Shown here: one piece after another, positions 48,346 to 55,785 of the stretch
Position numbering within the stretch: the stretch's first letter is position 1
Layout of the letters: each line of letters starts with the position of its first letter
Source of the DNA: VRUE01 sp036379955
GTDB lineage: Bacteria > Actinomycetota > Thermoleophilia > Solirubrobacterales > 70-9
NCBI GenBank assembly: GCA_036379955.1
Contig: DASVFR010000017.1
Coordinates: 1-64,000, forward strand
Length of the DNA stretch: 64,000 bases
Direction of reading: 5' to 3'
Notes under the pieces: model-generated
The model's input: only the letters and a program-made list of their open reading frames with translations
What the model was told of the DNA's origin: nothing
The model's database searches: none
Translations under genes and position numbers: made by a program

Positions 48346-49317
48346 ATGCCGACCGTCACCGTCCCGGGCTACGCCCACACTCCCGGCCACCACTGCGGCA
48401 GCACCGCGCTCCGCAACCTCCTGGCCTTCCACGGCGCCGAGATCAGCGAGGAGATGGCCTTCGGGCTCGGCGCCGGCGCCTGCTTCTACTACGTGACGAT
48501 CGAGGACGCCTCGCCGACGCGCTGGTTCAACGGCCGCACGGCCCGGCTCGAGGAGAACTTCGACGAGCTGACCGGGGCGGCGCTGGAGCTGCGCACCTTC
48601 GAGCTGGACGACGACGGGGCCTGGGAGGCGGCGCGAGCCGAGGTCGACGCCGGCAACCCGGTCCTGCTGCTCACCGATCTCTACTACCTCGATCACTACG
48701 GCAACTCGGCCCACTTCCCAGGGCACGCCGTCGTGCTCGCCGGCTACGACGAGGAGTTCGCCCACCTCTCCGATACGGGCTTCGAGGAGCTGCAGACGAC
48801 CACCCGGCTCGAGGACCTCGACAAGGCGCGCCACAGCCAGCATCCCGCCTACCCGCTCTCCGGCCACATGTTCACCGCCTCCGGAGCGGTCGGCCAGGAG
48901 CAGCTGCGCGCCGCGATCCCGGCCGCGATCGAACGCGCCGCGACGGCGATGCTCGAGCCCGAGTTCCGCGAGTTCTCCGGGCTCGGCGCCGTCGACCGCC
49001 TCGCCGAGGAGGCCGGCAGCTGGCCGGAGGTCGCCGAGGACTGGCAGTGGTGCGCCCGCTTCGGCTATCAGGTGATCGAGCGCCGCGGCACCGGCGGCGG
49101 CGCCTTCCGCCTCATGTACTCGCGCTTCCTCGAGGAGGCCGGCCGACCCGAGGCCCCTCTGGCCGCCGAGGCCGCCGCCCGCTGGACCGATCTGGCCGAG
49201 GACTTCCGCGCCGCCAGCGAGAGCGAGCGGCCGGACCCGGCGCTCTGGGCCGAGATCGACGCCGCCGCCAAGCGGGTCGCCGAGGCCGAGCGCAGGCTCT
49301 GGACCGCGCTCGCCTAG
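48346..49317 (+). CDS. BtrH N-terminal/DUF4872-domain protein
   Basis: Protein of 323 residues with a papain-like fold. The N-terminal half resembles the BtrH acyltransferase: YAHTPGHHCGSTALRNLLAF places a Cys followed by a helix as in Cys peptidases, and SAHFPGHAVVLAGYD carries the partner His. The C-terminal half (SGAVGQEQLRAAIPAAIERA to the end) is the helical DUF4872 part. BtrH transfers an acyl group from a carrier protein to butirosin; no carrier protein gene is visible, so the substrate is unknown. The remaining tail is helical and acidic. Just after its stop begins a nei-like gene fragment. Confidence 0.75.
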   Translation: MPTVTVPGYAHTPGHHCGSTALRNLLAFHGAEISEEMAFGLGAGACFYYVTIEDASPTRWFNGRTARLEENFDELTGAALELRTFELDDDGAWEAARAEVDAGNPVLLLTDLYYLDHYGNSAHFPGHAVVLAGYDEEFAHLSDTGFEELQTTTRLEDLDKARHSQHPAYPLSGHMFTASGAVGQEQLRAAIPAAIERAATAMLEPEFREFSGLGAVDRLAEEAGSWPEVAEDWQWCARFGYQVIERRGTGGGAFRLMYSRFLEEAGRPEAPLAAEAAARWTDLAEDFRAASESERPDPALWAEIDAAAKRVAEAERRLWTALA

Positions 49318-49319
49318 CG

Positions 49320-49478
49320 GTGGCCGAGGGCGACACGATCCTGCGGGCGGCGCGGCGAATCGAGAGCGCGCTGGGCGGCGACGCGCTCGCGGCCAGCGCC
49401 CCGAGCCCACGCGGGCGCGCCGCCGGCGTCGAGCGGCTCGGAGGCCGCAGGCTGGAGCGCGCCGAGGCTCGCGGCGAG
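49320..49478 (+). pseudogene. Truncated Nei/Fpg-type DNA glycosylase fragment
   Basis: GTG at 49320 opens a frame reading AEGDTILRAARRIESALGGD, then RGRAAGVERLGGRRLERAEA. This is the N-terminal 55 residues of actinobacterial endonuclease VIII (catalytic Pro replaced in the group by Ala-Glu start). After EARG the sequence no longer resembles the glycosylase, and the remaining 200 residues, including the helix-two-turn-helix and zinc finger, are missing. It is therefore a remnant. It begins three bases after the BtrH-like gene and is followed by an unrelated small membrane protein. Confidence 0.75.
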
Positions 49479-49524
49479 CTGGTGCCCTGTTTGCCAGCCC
49501 CCCTCGGCCGGGTAACCGTCAGCC

Positions 49525-49782
49525 ATGACCATTGCTGGAGGGATTCTCCTGATCGCCGTAGGGGCGATCCTCAAGTTCGCGACCAATATCCACGTCCAGG
49601 GCGTCAGCCTCGACACCGTAGGCGTGATCCTGATGATCGCCGGAGCCGCGGGTCTCGTCCTCGGCTTCTTCCAAGAGGCGATCTGGACCGACCGCACCCG
49701 CCGCCGCGAAGTCGCCGCCACCGAACGCCAGGAAGCCGCGGCTGCCGCCGAAGAACGCCGCAGTCCCCCGCCGCGTTACTAG
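49525..49782 (+). CDS. DUF6458-family small membrane protein
   Basis: Membrane protein of 85 residues with two hydrophobic segments (TIAGGILLIAVGAILKFAT, VGVILMIAGAAGLVLGFF) joined by NIHVQGVSLDT, and a charged Arg/Glu/Ala tail. This short two-helix layout with the IAVGAILKFA and GVSLDTVGVILMIAG segments is the DUF6458 family found across actinobacteria, usually near the end of operons. Function unknown. The tail faces the cytoplasm by the positive-inside rule. It lies inside the decayed region between the nei fragment and a PIN fragment but is itself intact. Confidence 0.75.
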   Translation: MTIAGGILLIAVGAILKFATNIHVQGVSLDTVGVILMIAGAAGLVLGFFQEAIWTDRTRRREVAATERQEAAAAAEERRSPPPRY

Positions 49783-49787
49783 GCGGG

Positions 49788-50060
49788 CTAGCGGCCGGCT
49801 GCCTGCAACCAGACGACGAAGCTCTTGCCGAGGGATTTTTCGCTGACCCATCGCGAAAGAGCTTTGCTGAGACGGGCGAAATCACTGCCGGGAAAGCGGA
49901 CCGGGTGGACGATGACGAGGCCAGCGTGCTCGCGGCCGATTTCGGCGCACTCGCGAACGATCGCTTCGAAGTCCTCCCGGTTGTAGGTCACCACCGCCCG
50001 ACCCTGCGCCTGGGCTATCTCGAAGACGTCCTGAAGGGGGAGCGACTCGAGCGGCGCATC
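49788..50060 (-). pseudogene. DUF5615/PIN-like toxin fragment
   Basis: An open frame without a proper start encodes LPLQDVFEIAQAQGRAVVTY, NREDFEAIVRECAEIGREHA and GLVIVHPVRFPGSDFARLSK. These are the C-terminal two thirds of a PIN-like toxin of the DUF5615 family; VVTYNREDF carries the second acidic site. A TGA at 50061-50063 and the lack of the usual N-terminal MRLLLDE strand show that the front is missing. A toxin remnant next to the winged-helix gene on the opposite strand suggests a decayed toxin-antitoxin or mobile locus. Confidence 0.6.
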
Positions 50061-50066
50061 TCAGCT

Positions 50067-50345
50067 TTGGAGCAGTCCGCCTCCACCCCCTCGACCGGGA
50101 CAGAGGTTTCGAAAAGCCTCGCCAATTGGGCCTACGAGGTACTGCTGGACGAAGGTGGGGCAATGCCCTATCGAGAGATAGCGGCGATCATCAAGTCGCG
50201 AGGCTTCCAGCACGCCCGGCAGCCGAAGAATCCGGATCGCCAGCTCTCGGACTCGGTATGGAGCGCGATGTACGAAGACGAACGGTTCACCAAGGTTGGC
50301 CGAGGTATTTTCGACCTGACCGACCGCCAGCCCGACGCTGGCTAA
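50067..50345 (+). CDS. HARE-HTH winged-helix domain protein
   Basis: Protein of about 92 residues with a HARE-HTH-like winged helix: SLANWAYEVLLDEGGAMPYR, then EIAAIIKSRGFQHARQPKNP, then SDSVWSAMYEDERFTKVGRG and IFDLTD. This domain is found at the start of restriction enzymes and chromatin factors. Alone, it may be a remnant of a larger nuclease or a small DNA-binding protein. The start is uncertain; I used a TTG at 50067, and the ATG at 50163 would cut into the domain. The open frame continues far upstream through unrelated sequence. The stop overlaps the end of the convergent methyltransferase gene. Confidence 0.5.
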   Translation: MEQSASTPSTGTEVSKSLANWAYEVLLDEGGAMPYREIAAIIKSRGFQHARQPKNPDRQLSDSVWSAMYEDERFTKVGRGIFDLTDRQPDAG

Positions 50346-50947
50346 GACAGCCGCGCGAAGTAGCCGAACCAGTTGCCGGAGTGCTCCTGCCAGGCGAGGC
50401 TGGCTTCGGCGGACTGGCGGCGGAGGGCGGACTGGGTGGTGAAGTGCGGGTCGCCGAAGAGCTCGCCGACGACGAGGCGGCCGTCTGGCTTCAGCACGCG
50501 GTGGATCTCGCGCAGAGCGGCGACGGGGTCCGGGATCTCGCCGAGGACCGTGGTGAGGACGACGGCATCCATCGACTCGTCGTCGTAGGGCAGAGCGGTC
50601 GCATCGCCCTGGGTGGGGACGAGGTTGGCGAGGCCGCGCTCGGCGGCGCGCCTGCCGACGTGGTCGAGGAACTCCCGCTGGATGTCGAAGAGCTCCAGCG
50701 TGCCCTCGGGGCCGATCCACTCGGCGAGATCGAGGCTGTAGTAGCCGGTGCCGACGCCGATCTCGAGCAGGCGCTCACCCGGCTCGGGGCGCAGTACCGA
50801 GCGCAGCCGCTCGCGGCTGATGATCGGGTGCGGCGCCTGCACCCAGAAGCGCTGGCCGTAGGGACAGGCCGAGGGGTTCTTGCGCCACCAGAGCGCGGCA
50901 GCCAACGTCGCCAGGGCGGCCGCGCCAAGCAGCCGGCGCGCTCGCAT
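50342..50947 (-). CDS. Membrane-anchored SAM-dependent methyltransferase
   Basis: Protein of 201 residues. The first 20 residues (RRLLGAAALATLAAALWW) form a membrane anchor, then the class I methyltransferase domain begins: GERLLEIGVGTGYYSLDLAE binds SAM, LELFDIQREFLDHVGRRA holds the ribose-binding acid, and MDAVVLTTVLGEIPDPVAAL plus IHRVLKPDGRLVVGELF follow. It resembles UbiE-like methyltransferases of lipid-type substrates, consistent with the membrane anchor. The next gene upstream (50947-51174) meets its start base. Substrate unknown. Confidence 0.83.
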   Translation of the reverse strand: MRARRLLGAAALATLAAALWWRKNPSACPYGQRFWVQAPHPIISRERLRSVLRPEPGERLLEIGVGTGYYSLDLAEWIGPEGTLELFDIQREFLDHVGRRAAERGLANLVPTQGDATALPYDDESMDAVVLTTVLGEIPDPVAALREIHRVLKPDGRLVVGELFGDPHFTTQSALRRQSAEASLAWQEHSGNWFGYFARLS

Positions 50948-51174
50948 CAGGCCGGTTTGTCGAGGGAGAAGCCCACGCGGTGCTCTCCCGACTCGATCCT
51001 GAGGAAAGCGACCTTGCCGAGGTAGAGCGCGAGCACGCCGTCCTCGGTCTTGACGTCGTGCCAGCCGCCCTTCTCGACCTGCTTGCGCAGGCTCTTCAGC
51101 TCGTCGTCGCTGAGCCGGGCCGAGACGACCTGGCCGCCCTCGAAGCCGATCTCCACCCGTTGCGCGTCGGTCAT
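50947..51174 (-). CDS. Conserved small hypothetical protein next to epimerase
   Basis: Protein of 75 residues. It reads as four beta strands and one helix: VEIGFEGGQVVSARLSDDEL, KSLRKQVEKGGWHDVKTEDG, VLALYLGKVAFLRIESGEHR. The layout recalls small actinobacterial proteins such as DUF3107, but the match is not strong. Its ATG overlaps the stop of the methylmalonyl-CoA epimerase gene (TGATG), so they are co-translated and may be functionally linked. No catalytic residues are evident. Confidence 0.7.
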   Translation of the reverse strand: MTDAQRVEIGFEGGQVVSARLSDDELKSLRKQVEKGGWHDVKTEDGVLALYLGKVAFLRIESGEHRVGFSLDKPA

Positions 51175-51590
51175 CAGTGCCCTCCTTCGGCGGGTTCGAC
51201 GATCTCGGTCAGCACACCGCCGGTCGACTTCGGGTGCAGGAAAGCGACGCGGCTGTCGCGGATGCCAACCCGCGGCTCGCTGTCGATCAGCTCGATCCCA
51301 GCCGCGCTCAGCCGCCGCAGCGCGCCGTCGACGTCGTCGACCGCGTAGGCGACGTGGTGCAGGCCGGGGCCCTTGCGCTCGAGGTACTTGCCGACGGGCG
51401 TCTCGGGCCCGAGCGGCGCCAGCAGCTCGACGTGGCCGTCGCCGACGTCGAGCAGTACCGCCTCGACCCCCTGCGACTCGACCGTCTCGCGGTGGACCAA
51501 CGCCATCGCGAAGCTCTCCTCGTAGAGCTCGATGCCGGCCTCGAGGTCCTCGACGGCGACGCCGATGTGATCGATGCGCTTAAACATCAA
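51174..51590 (-). CDS. mce: Methylmalonyl-CoA epimerase
   Basis: Vicinal-oxygen-chelate enzyme of 138 residues that interconverts (S)- and (R)-methylmalonyl-CoA, linking propionyl-CoA carboxylase to the mutase. The metal ligands sit in RIDHIGVAV (His8), GHVELLAPL, GLHHVAYAV and TEIVEP, as expected for the two beta-alpha-beta-beta-beta modules. Normal family size is 130-150. The start is the first of two ATGs; the second (MFKRID) is equally possible. It heads a run with the small hypothetical and methyltransferase genes. pccB and the mutase are 48-50 kb away in this window. Confidence 0.93.
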   Translation of the reverse strand: MMFKRIDHIGVAVEDLEAGIELYEESFAMALVHRETVESQGVEAVLLDVGDGHVELLAPLGPETPVGKYLERKGPGLHHVAYAVDDVDGALRRLSAAGIELIDSEPRVGIRDSRVAFLHPKSTGGVLTEIVEPAEGGH

Positions 51591-51685
51591 GTTCCGCCCG
51601 CGTGCTCTGCTCTCGTTCCTTCGCGCTCATCATCACCGGAGATCTCGCTCACTCTCTCCCGCGTCCGCCGCGGGCGGGTCGCATC

Positions 51686-52480
51686 TTATGCGGCGGCCTC
51701 GGCGCGCAGGATCTCGGCCAGCGCCGCGACGCCGACCTGGAGTTGCTCGGGAGTCGGCTCCTTGGTCGCGATCAGGCGCTGGATCTCCCGTCCCGGCGCA
51801 TGGAAGGCCTCGGCCAGAGGCTCGCCGTGGTGGCGGTCGCTCCAGGCGAACATCTCGACCGCGATAGAGGCCCCGGCGAGACCGACGGCGCCGCGGGACA
51901 CCGGGCCCGGCCGCTCGACCAGGCGCTCGAGCAGCACGGTGCCGCCGACGGAGAGGAGCATCATCGGCGCCATCAGGTTGGAGCCGCAGCGGTCGTGCTC
52001 CTTTGGCACTCCGGTCGGGTCGTCGATTCCCCGCTCGTAGGCGGCGATCGACTTGTGCTCGACTCCGTGGTAGGCGGCCAGGTCGCGGTCGAGCAGCGCC
52101 ACGACCGCCGGAACGGCGCCGATCGCCTGCGCCGCCGTCTCGCGCAAAGCCGAGCTGCGCAGGCGCCTACGGAGAACGGCCGACCCGAGCAGGGTCGCCC
52201 CGATCGCCGCCAGGACGCGGACGTCCTCGAAGGGAAGCCGCGCCGCCGGTAGGCGCCGACGGACGAGCGGCAGCACCGCCAACGCCTCCGCCAGCCGCAG
52301 CGGGCCGCGCAGTCCCGGCAAGCGCGCCGCCAGCCCTGGCGCCAGCTCCGGCTTGCGCGCCGAGGCGACCTGCACGGCGCCGTCCCCACCGCGGACCGCG
52401 GCGGCCCAGTGCGTCGGCCCGTGGATCAAGAGGCCGTTGCGCAGAGCCATCCCACCGAGCCGGAGCTTCTCTTCAGCCAT
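51686..52480 (-). CDS. DUF1385 membrane protein
   Basis: Membrane protein of 264 residues of the DUF1385 family. Signature: RLGGMALRNGLLIHGPTHWA at the start, AYHGVEHKSIAAYERGIDDP and HDRCGSNLMAP in the middle; the His, Glu and Cys in these blocks could bind a metal. Hydrophobic helices are at VLAAIGATLLGSAVL, AIGAVPAVVAL and LMAPMMLLSVGGTVLLERLV. In many bacteria it is located near ribosomal protein or release-factor genes and its function is unknown. The 206-base gap upstream, towards rarA, holds strong hairpins that may form its leader RNA. Confidence 0.85.
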   Translation of the reverse strand: MAEEKLRLGGMALRNGLLIHGPTHWAAAVRGGDGAVQVASARKPELAPGLAARLPGLRGPLRLAEALAVLPLVRRRLPAARLPFEDVRVLAAIGATLLGSAVLRRRLRSSALRETAAQAIGAVPAVVALLDRDLAAYHGVEHKSIAAYERGIDDPTGVPKEHDRCGSNLMAPMMLLSVGGTVLLERLVERPGPVSRGAVGLAGASIAVEMFAWSDRHHGEPLAEAFHAPGREIQRLIATKEPTPEQLQVGVAALAEILRAEAAA

Positions 52481-52686
52481 CGGTCCAAGATAGAGGAGGC
52501 GGCCGGTCCCGACACGGTGACGGCGCCATCGAGCGTGGCGCGGTCACCGTTCCCCCCTGAGTGTCCCTTTTAGGTCCCGACCGGAGGCCCCCAGTCAGGC
52601 CTCCGGTCGGTGTGTCGGCTCTCCCTGGCTCTAGCTTGGAAAGCCGCACTCTTAAACACGACGGCCCCTGGGAAGTTGCGCCTGGA
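52481..52686 (-). ncRNA. Candidate structured RNA or leader between rarA and the DUF1385 gene
   Basis: This 206-base gap contains two strong hairpins. One at 52577-52610 has a perfect 13-bp stem, CCGACCGGAGGCC with GGCCTCCGGTCGG and loop CCCAGTCA. One at 52514-52550 pairs ACGGTGAC with GTCACCGT and GCGCCA with TGGCGC across one mismatch. A weaker pairing, GGCT/AGCC, lies near 52625-52655. No coding frame is plausible. It could be the 5' leader of the DUF1385 gene, a terminator after rarA, or a separate RNA such as a 6S-type RNA, whose genes lie near rarA in some bacteria. Structure alone does not match 6S. Confidence 0.4.
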
Positions 52687-54015
52687 TTAACGGTCGCGAA
52701 ATTTCCTTCGTAGTGAGTCGAGCCGGTGGCTGAGCTCGGCCTCGAAGCCGCGGTCGGTCGGCGCGTAGAAGTCGACTTCCTGCAAGCCGTCGGGGATCAG
52801 CCGCTGGTCGCTGACCCCGCCGGGCTCGTCGTGCGCGTAGCGGTAGCCCTCGCCCCTACCCAACTTCCTGGCCCCGGGGTAGTGGGCGTCGCGCAGGTAG
52901 TCGGGCGGCGTCCGCGCCCCGTTCTCGCGCACCTCGGCGCGGGCGGCGCCGAGCGCTTTGTAGGAGGCGTTCGACTTCGGCGCCAGAGCCAGGTAGACGG
53001 CGGCCTGGGCGAGGTTGTGGGCGCACTCCGGGAGGCCAACGCGATCGACTGCGCGGGCCGCCGCGTCGGCGACGAGCAGGGCCTGCGGGTCGGCGTTGCC
53101 GACGTCCTCGGAGGCGAGGATGACCATGCGGCGGGCGATGAAACGAGGGTCCTCCCCACCCTCGAGCATCACCGCCAGGTAGTAGAGCGAGGCGTCGACG
53201 TCCGAGCCGCGGGTCGCCTTGATCCAGGCCGAGATGAAGTCGTAGTGACGGTCGCCCTCGCGGTCGTATTCGAGCGCCTTGCGCTGCAGCGCGTCCTCGG
53301 CGCCGGCGACGTCGACCTGCGCGCCGCCCGCGCGCTCGACCGCCCGCTCGAGCGCCGAGAGCGCGACGCGAGCGTCGCCGCCGCTGCGGTGGGCGAGCAT
53401 CGCCAGGGCCGCGTCCTCGACGGCCGGCGGATCCGGCAGGCCGCGCTCGCCGTCGGCGAGCGCCCGCCGCAGCAGCTCCTCGACCTGCTCGGGCGCGAGC
53501 GGGCGCAGCTCGTAGACCTGGCAGCGCGAGAGCAGGGCCGAGTTGACCTCGAAGTAGGGGTTCTCGGTGGTGGCGCCGATCAGGGTCAGCAAGCCGTCCT
53601 CGACCGCGGGCAACAGGGCGTCCTGCTGGGCCTTGTTGAAGCGGTGGATCTCGTCGAGGAAGAGAACCGTCGGGCGATCGCTGCCCTGGCGCCGCTCGCG
53701 CGCCCGCTCGATCACCGCCCGGATCTCGGCGCGGCCGGCGTTGACCGCCGACTCCTCCTCGAACGCCCCCTCGGCGCCCGCCGCCGCGATCCGCGCCAGC
53801 GTCGTCTTGCCCGAGCCGGGCGGCCCGTAGAGGATCGCGCTGTGCGGGTGGCCGCTCTCGATCGCAGTTCGCAGCGTCGAGCCAGGTCCGAGCACGTGCT
53901 CCTGCCCGACCAGCTCGTCGAGAGTCCGGGGACGCATCCGCACGGCGAGCGGGGCATCGGCGACTGGAGACGTACCGCCCTCGCGCGCGTCGCCCGTGTC
54001 GAACAGCCGCTCCAC
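52687..54015 (-). CDS. rarA: Replication-associated recombination protein A
   Basis: AAA+ ATPase of 442 residues (MgsA/RarA) acting at stalled replication forks, homotetrameric. ADAPLAVRMRPRTLDELVGQ is the N-terminal signature, Walker A is YGPPGSGKTTL near residue 65, Walker B is VLFLDEIHRFNKAQQDALLP, and sensor 1 is LIGATTENPYFEVNSALLSR. The C-terminal half contains ISAWIKATRGSDVDASLYYL and NLAQAAVYLALAPKSNASYK, the conserved tetramerisation domain. Length is normal. A family C palindrome lies in its promoter region, 38 bases before the ATG. Confidence 0.95.
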   Translation of the reverse strand: MERLFDTGDAREGGTSPVADAPLAVRMRPRTLDELVGQEHVLGPGSTLRTAIESGHPHSAILYGPPGSGKTTLARIAAAGAEGAFEEESAVNAGRAEIRAVIERARERRQGSDRPTVLFLDEIHRFNKAQQDALLPAVEDGLLTLIGATTENPYFEVNSALLSRCQVYELRPLAPEQVEELLRRALADGERGLPDPPAVEDAALAMLAHRSGGDARVALSALERAVERAGGAQVDVAGAEDALQRKALEYDREGDRHYDFISAWIKATRGSDVDASLYYLAVMLEGGEDPRFIARRMVILASEDVGNADPQALLVADAAARAVDRVGLPECAHNLAQAAVYLALAPKSNASYKALGAARAEVRENGARTPPDYLRDAHYPGARKLGRGEGYRYAHDEPGGVSDQRLIPDGLQEVDFYAPTDRGFEAELSHRLDSLRRKFRDR

Positions 54016-54052
54016 ACGCCGATCTTGCCAGGCCCCGCCCCCGACCCGCCTC

Positions 54053-54103
54053 CGCTGACTTCGTCTTTCGTTCCGGATAAGGGAACGAAAGACGAAGTCA
54101 GCG
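54053..54103. repeat. Family C palindrome, copy 2
   Basis: 51-bp palindrome with a perfect 22-bp stem beginning CGCTGACTTCGTCTTTCG and a seven-base loop. It lies between divergent rarA and MpaB-like genes. Its length matches the ileS copy exactly, and arm changes relative to that copy are compensated in the other arm. Confidence 0.92.
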
Positions 54104-54125
54104 ACCGGATGGGACGATTTATGCC

Positions 54126-55043
54126 TTGATGTACCATCAGGCCGTGCCGAGCGTGATGCCCACCGCGGAGGAGATCCCGGCGCTCGTCGCCGAGCCCGGC
54201 TCGACGCTGTGGCGCTACGCCGGCGACGTGCGGCTGATCGCGGCGGGCGCCTACGCGATCCTGCTCCAGGTCGGGCACCCGACCGTTGGCGCCGGAGTCA
54301 GCGAGCACTCCGACTTCCGCGCCGACCCCTGGGGCCGGCTGCTGCGCACGCTCGACTACTCCTACGTGATGACCTACGGCGGTCCCGAGCTCGCCGGCGA
54401 GATGGGCCGGCGCATGCGCGAGATGCACAAGCACATCAAGGGGGTCAAGCCCGACGGCGAGCGCTACAGCGCCCTGGAGCCCGAGGCCTACGCCTGGGTC
54501 CATGCCACCCTCGCCCACTCGATCGTGCGGGCTCAGGAGCTACTCGGCACGCCGATCCCGGAGGGCGAGCTCGACCGCTTCTACGCCGAATGGCGGCGCG
54601 GCGGGCGGCTGATCGGCGTGCGCGAGCGCGATCTGCCCGAGACCTGGTCGGCGTTCGGTGAGTACTTCGAGCGCATGGTCGACGAGCGGCTCGAGCGCAC
54701 CGCCGCGGTCGACGAAGTCCTGGAGTCCCTGGCCGAGCCGAGCCGTCCGGAGCTGCCCTTCCTGCCGGAGGGGGCTTGGCGCATAGCCCGCATCCCCGCC
54801 GCGCGCCATATCGCTCTGATCACCGGTGGCCTGCTCTCGCCGCGACTGCGCGAGCTCTACGGAGTCGAGTGGGGGCGGGGACAGGCGCGCCAGCTCCAGT
54901 TGCTCGCCGCCGCCTCGCGACGGGCAACGCCGCTGATGCCCGCCTCGCTGCGCAACTTCGGCCCGAGCTACCTGCGCTGGCGACGACAGGCGATCGCCCG
55001 CGGCGACGCCGCCTCTTCGACGCGGGAGCCAATCGCAGCCTGA
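54126..55043 (+). CDS. Oxygenase MpaB-family (DUF2236) protein
   Basis: Protein of 305 residues of the DUF2236 family, whose fungal member MpaB cleaves a farnesyl chain and whose bacterial member Lcp opens polyisoprene with haem b. AGAYAILLQVGHPTVGAGVS, EHSDFRADPWGRLLRTLDYS and AYAWVHATLAHSIVRAQELL are the conserved segments; the latter His residues may bind haem. The C-terminal part is helical and ends in a basic stretch. No signal peptide, so it is cytoplasmic. A TetR gene follows after about 100 bases, behind two inverted repeats, and may regulate it. Substrate unknown. Confidence 0.82.
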   Translation: MMYHQAVPSVMPTAEEIPALVAEPGSTLWRYAGDVRLIAAGAYAILLQVGHPTVGAGVSEHSDFRADPWGRLLRTLDYSYVMTYGGPELAGEMGRRMREMHKHIKGVKPDGERYSALEPEAYAWVHATLAHSIVRAQELLGTPIPEGELDRFYAEWRRGGRLIGVRERDLPETWSAFGEYFERMVDERLERTAAVDEVLESLAEPSRPELPFLPEGAWRIARIPAARHIALITGGLLSPRLRELYGVEWGRGQARQLQLLAAASRRATPLMPASLRNFGPSYLRWRRQAIARGDAASSTREPIAA

Positions 55044-55046
55044 GCC

Positions 55047-55063
55047 TTCCCGTTAAACGGGAA
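55047..55063. promoter_or_regulatory. Perfect palindrome upstream of the TetR gene
   Basis: TTCCCGTT-A-AACGGGAA is a perfect 8-1-8 inverted repeat just after the MpaB-like stop. A second inverted repeat, GATCAGCA with TGCTGATC, spans 55088-55119. Either could terminate the upstream gene or bind the TetR protein encoded at 55150. Confidence 0.5.
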
Positions 55064-55149
55064 ATGATCTCGAGCATCGGACATTAAGATCAGCAATCAC
55101 CCTGCTGGCCCTGCTGATCGATCCAAGCGCCGAGCCGCCCGACGACGGG

Positions 55150-55740
55150 GTGAGCGAACGCATCCTCGACGCGGCACTCGAGCTGGCCGCCGCGTCGGGC
55201 GTGCAGAGCCTGACGATGGACGCGGTCGCGCAGCGGGCCGGCGTCGGCCGGATGACCGTCTACCGCCGTTTCGGCGGCAAGGTGGCGATGCTGACCGCGC
55301 TCGGCGCCCGCGAGGCGCGCCGCTGCATCGCCGAGCTCGACTCCGCCACACCGCCCGAGGCGCCGATGGTCGAGCAAGTCGCGGCCGGTTTCGTCGTCGG
55401 CATCCGCCTCACCCGCGAGCACCCGCTCATCGACCGCCTCGTCCGGTGCGAACCGGAAACCGTGCTCGCCGCCCTGACCCAAGAGGGCGGCTCCCTGTTC
55501 ATCGTCATCCGCACCTACATGACGGAGCGCCTCAGCGAGGCCCGACAGGCTGGTGTCATCGGGGAGGACGTGGACGTCCAAGAGGCGGCGGAGCTGCTTG
55601 TCCGGCTGGGGATCAGCTTCGCCCTCCTCCCCGACAGCCTGCTTCCGCTCGACGACGAGCGGCGGCTGCGTGAGATAGCGGAGCGGATGCTGGTGCCGAT
55701 CGTCGAGGAGCCGAAAAGCCCGATCGGAGGCGTGGCCTAA
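55150..55740 (+). CDS. TetR-family transcriptional regulator
   Basis: Regulator of 196 residues. The TetR DNA-binding domain fills residues 1-47: MSERILDAALELAAASGVQS, TMDAVAQRAGVGRMTVYRRF. The C-terminal domain is helical, with an acidic EDVDVQEAAELLVRLGISFA stretch. The start is GTG; an open frame extends about 20 codons upstream. It lies between the MpaB-like gene and the aldehyde dehydrogenase on the same strand, 45 bases before the latter, and may control either. The effector is unknown. Confidence 0.87.
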   Translation: MSERILDAALELAAASGVQSLTMDAVAQRAGVGRMTVYRRFGGKVAMLTALGAREARRCIAELDSATPPEAPMVEQVAAGFVVGIRLTREHPLIDRLVRCEPETVLAALTQEGGSLFIVIRTYMTERLSEARQAGVIGEDVDVQEAAELLVRLGISFALLPDSLLPLDDERRLREIAERMLVPIVEEPKSPIGGVA

Positions 55741-55785
55741 GCAGCCGAGTTGGAAATTGGGCGCCCGGGCCTACAATCGGACGCC

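Noticed and set aside
49047..50345. Single 432-codon protein covering the nei fragment and the HARE-HTH domain
   Set aside because: The frame starts inside the BtrH-like gene in the wrong phase and crosses the DUF6458 gene out of phase; the two recognisable pieces belong to different families.
52621..52686. tRNA-like sequence (CTCTTAA or TTTCCAA resembling anticodon loops)
   Set aside because: No matching anticodon stem, no T-loop GGTTCGA and no acceptor stem on either strand.
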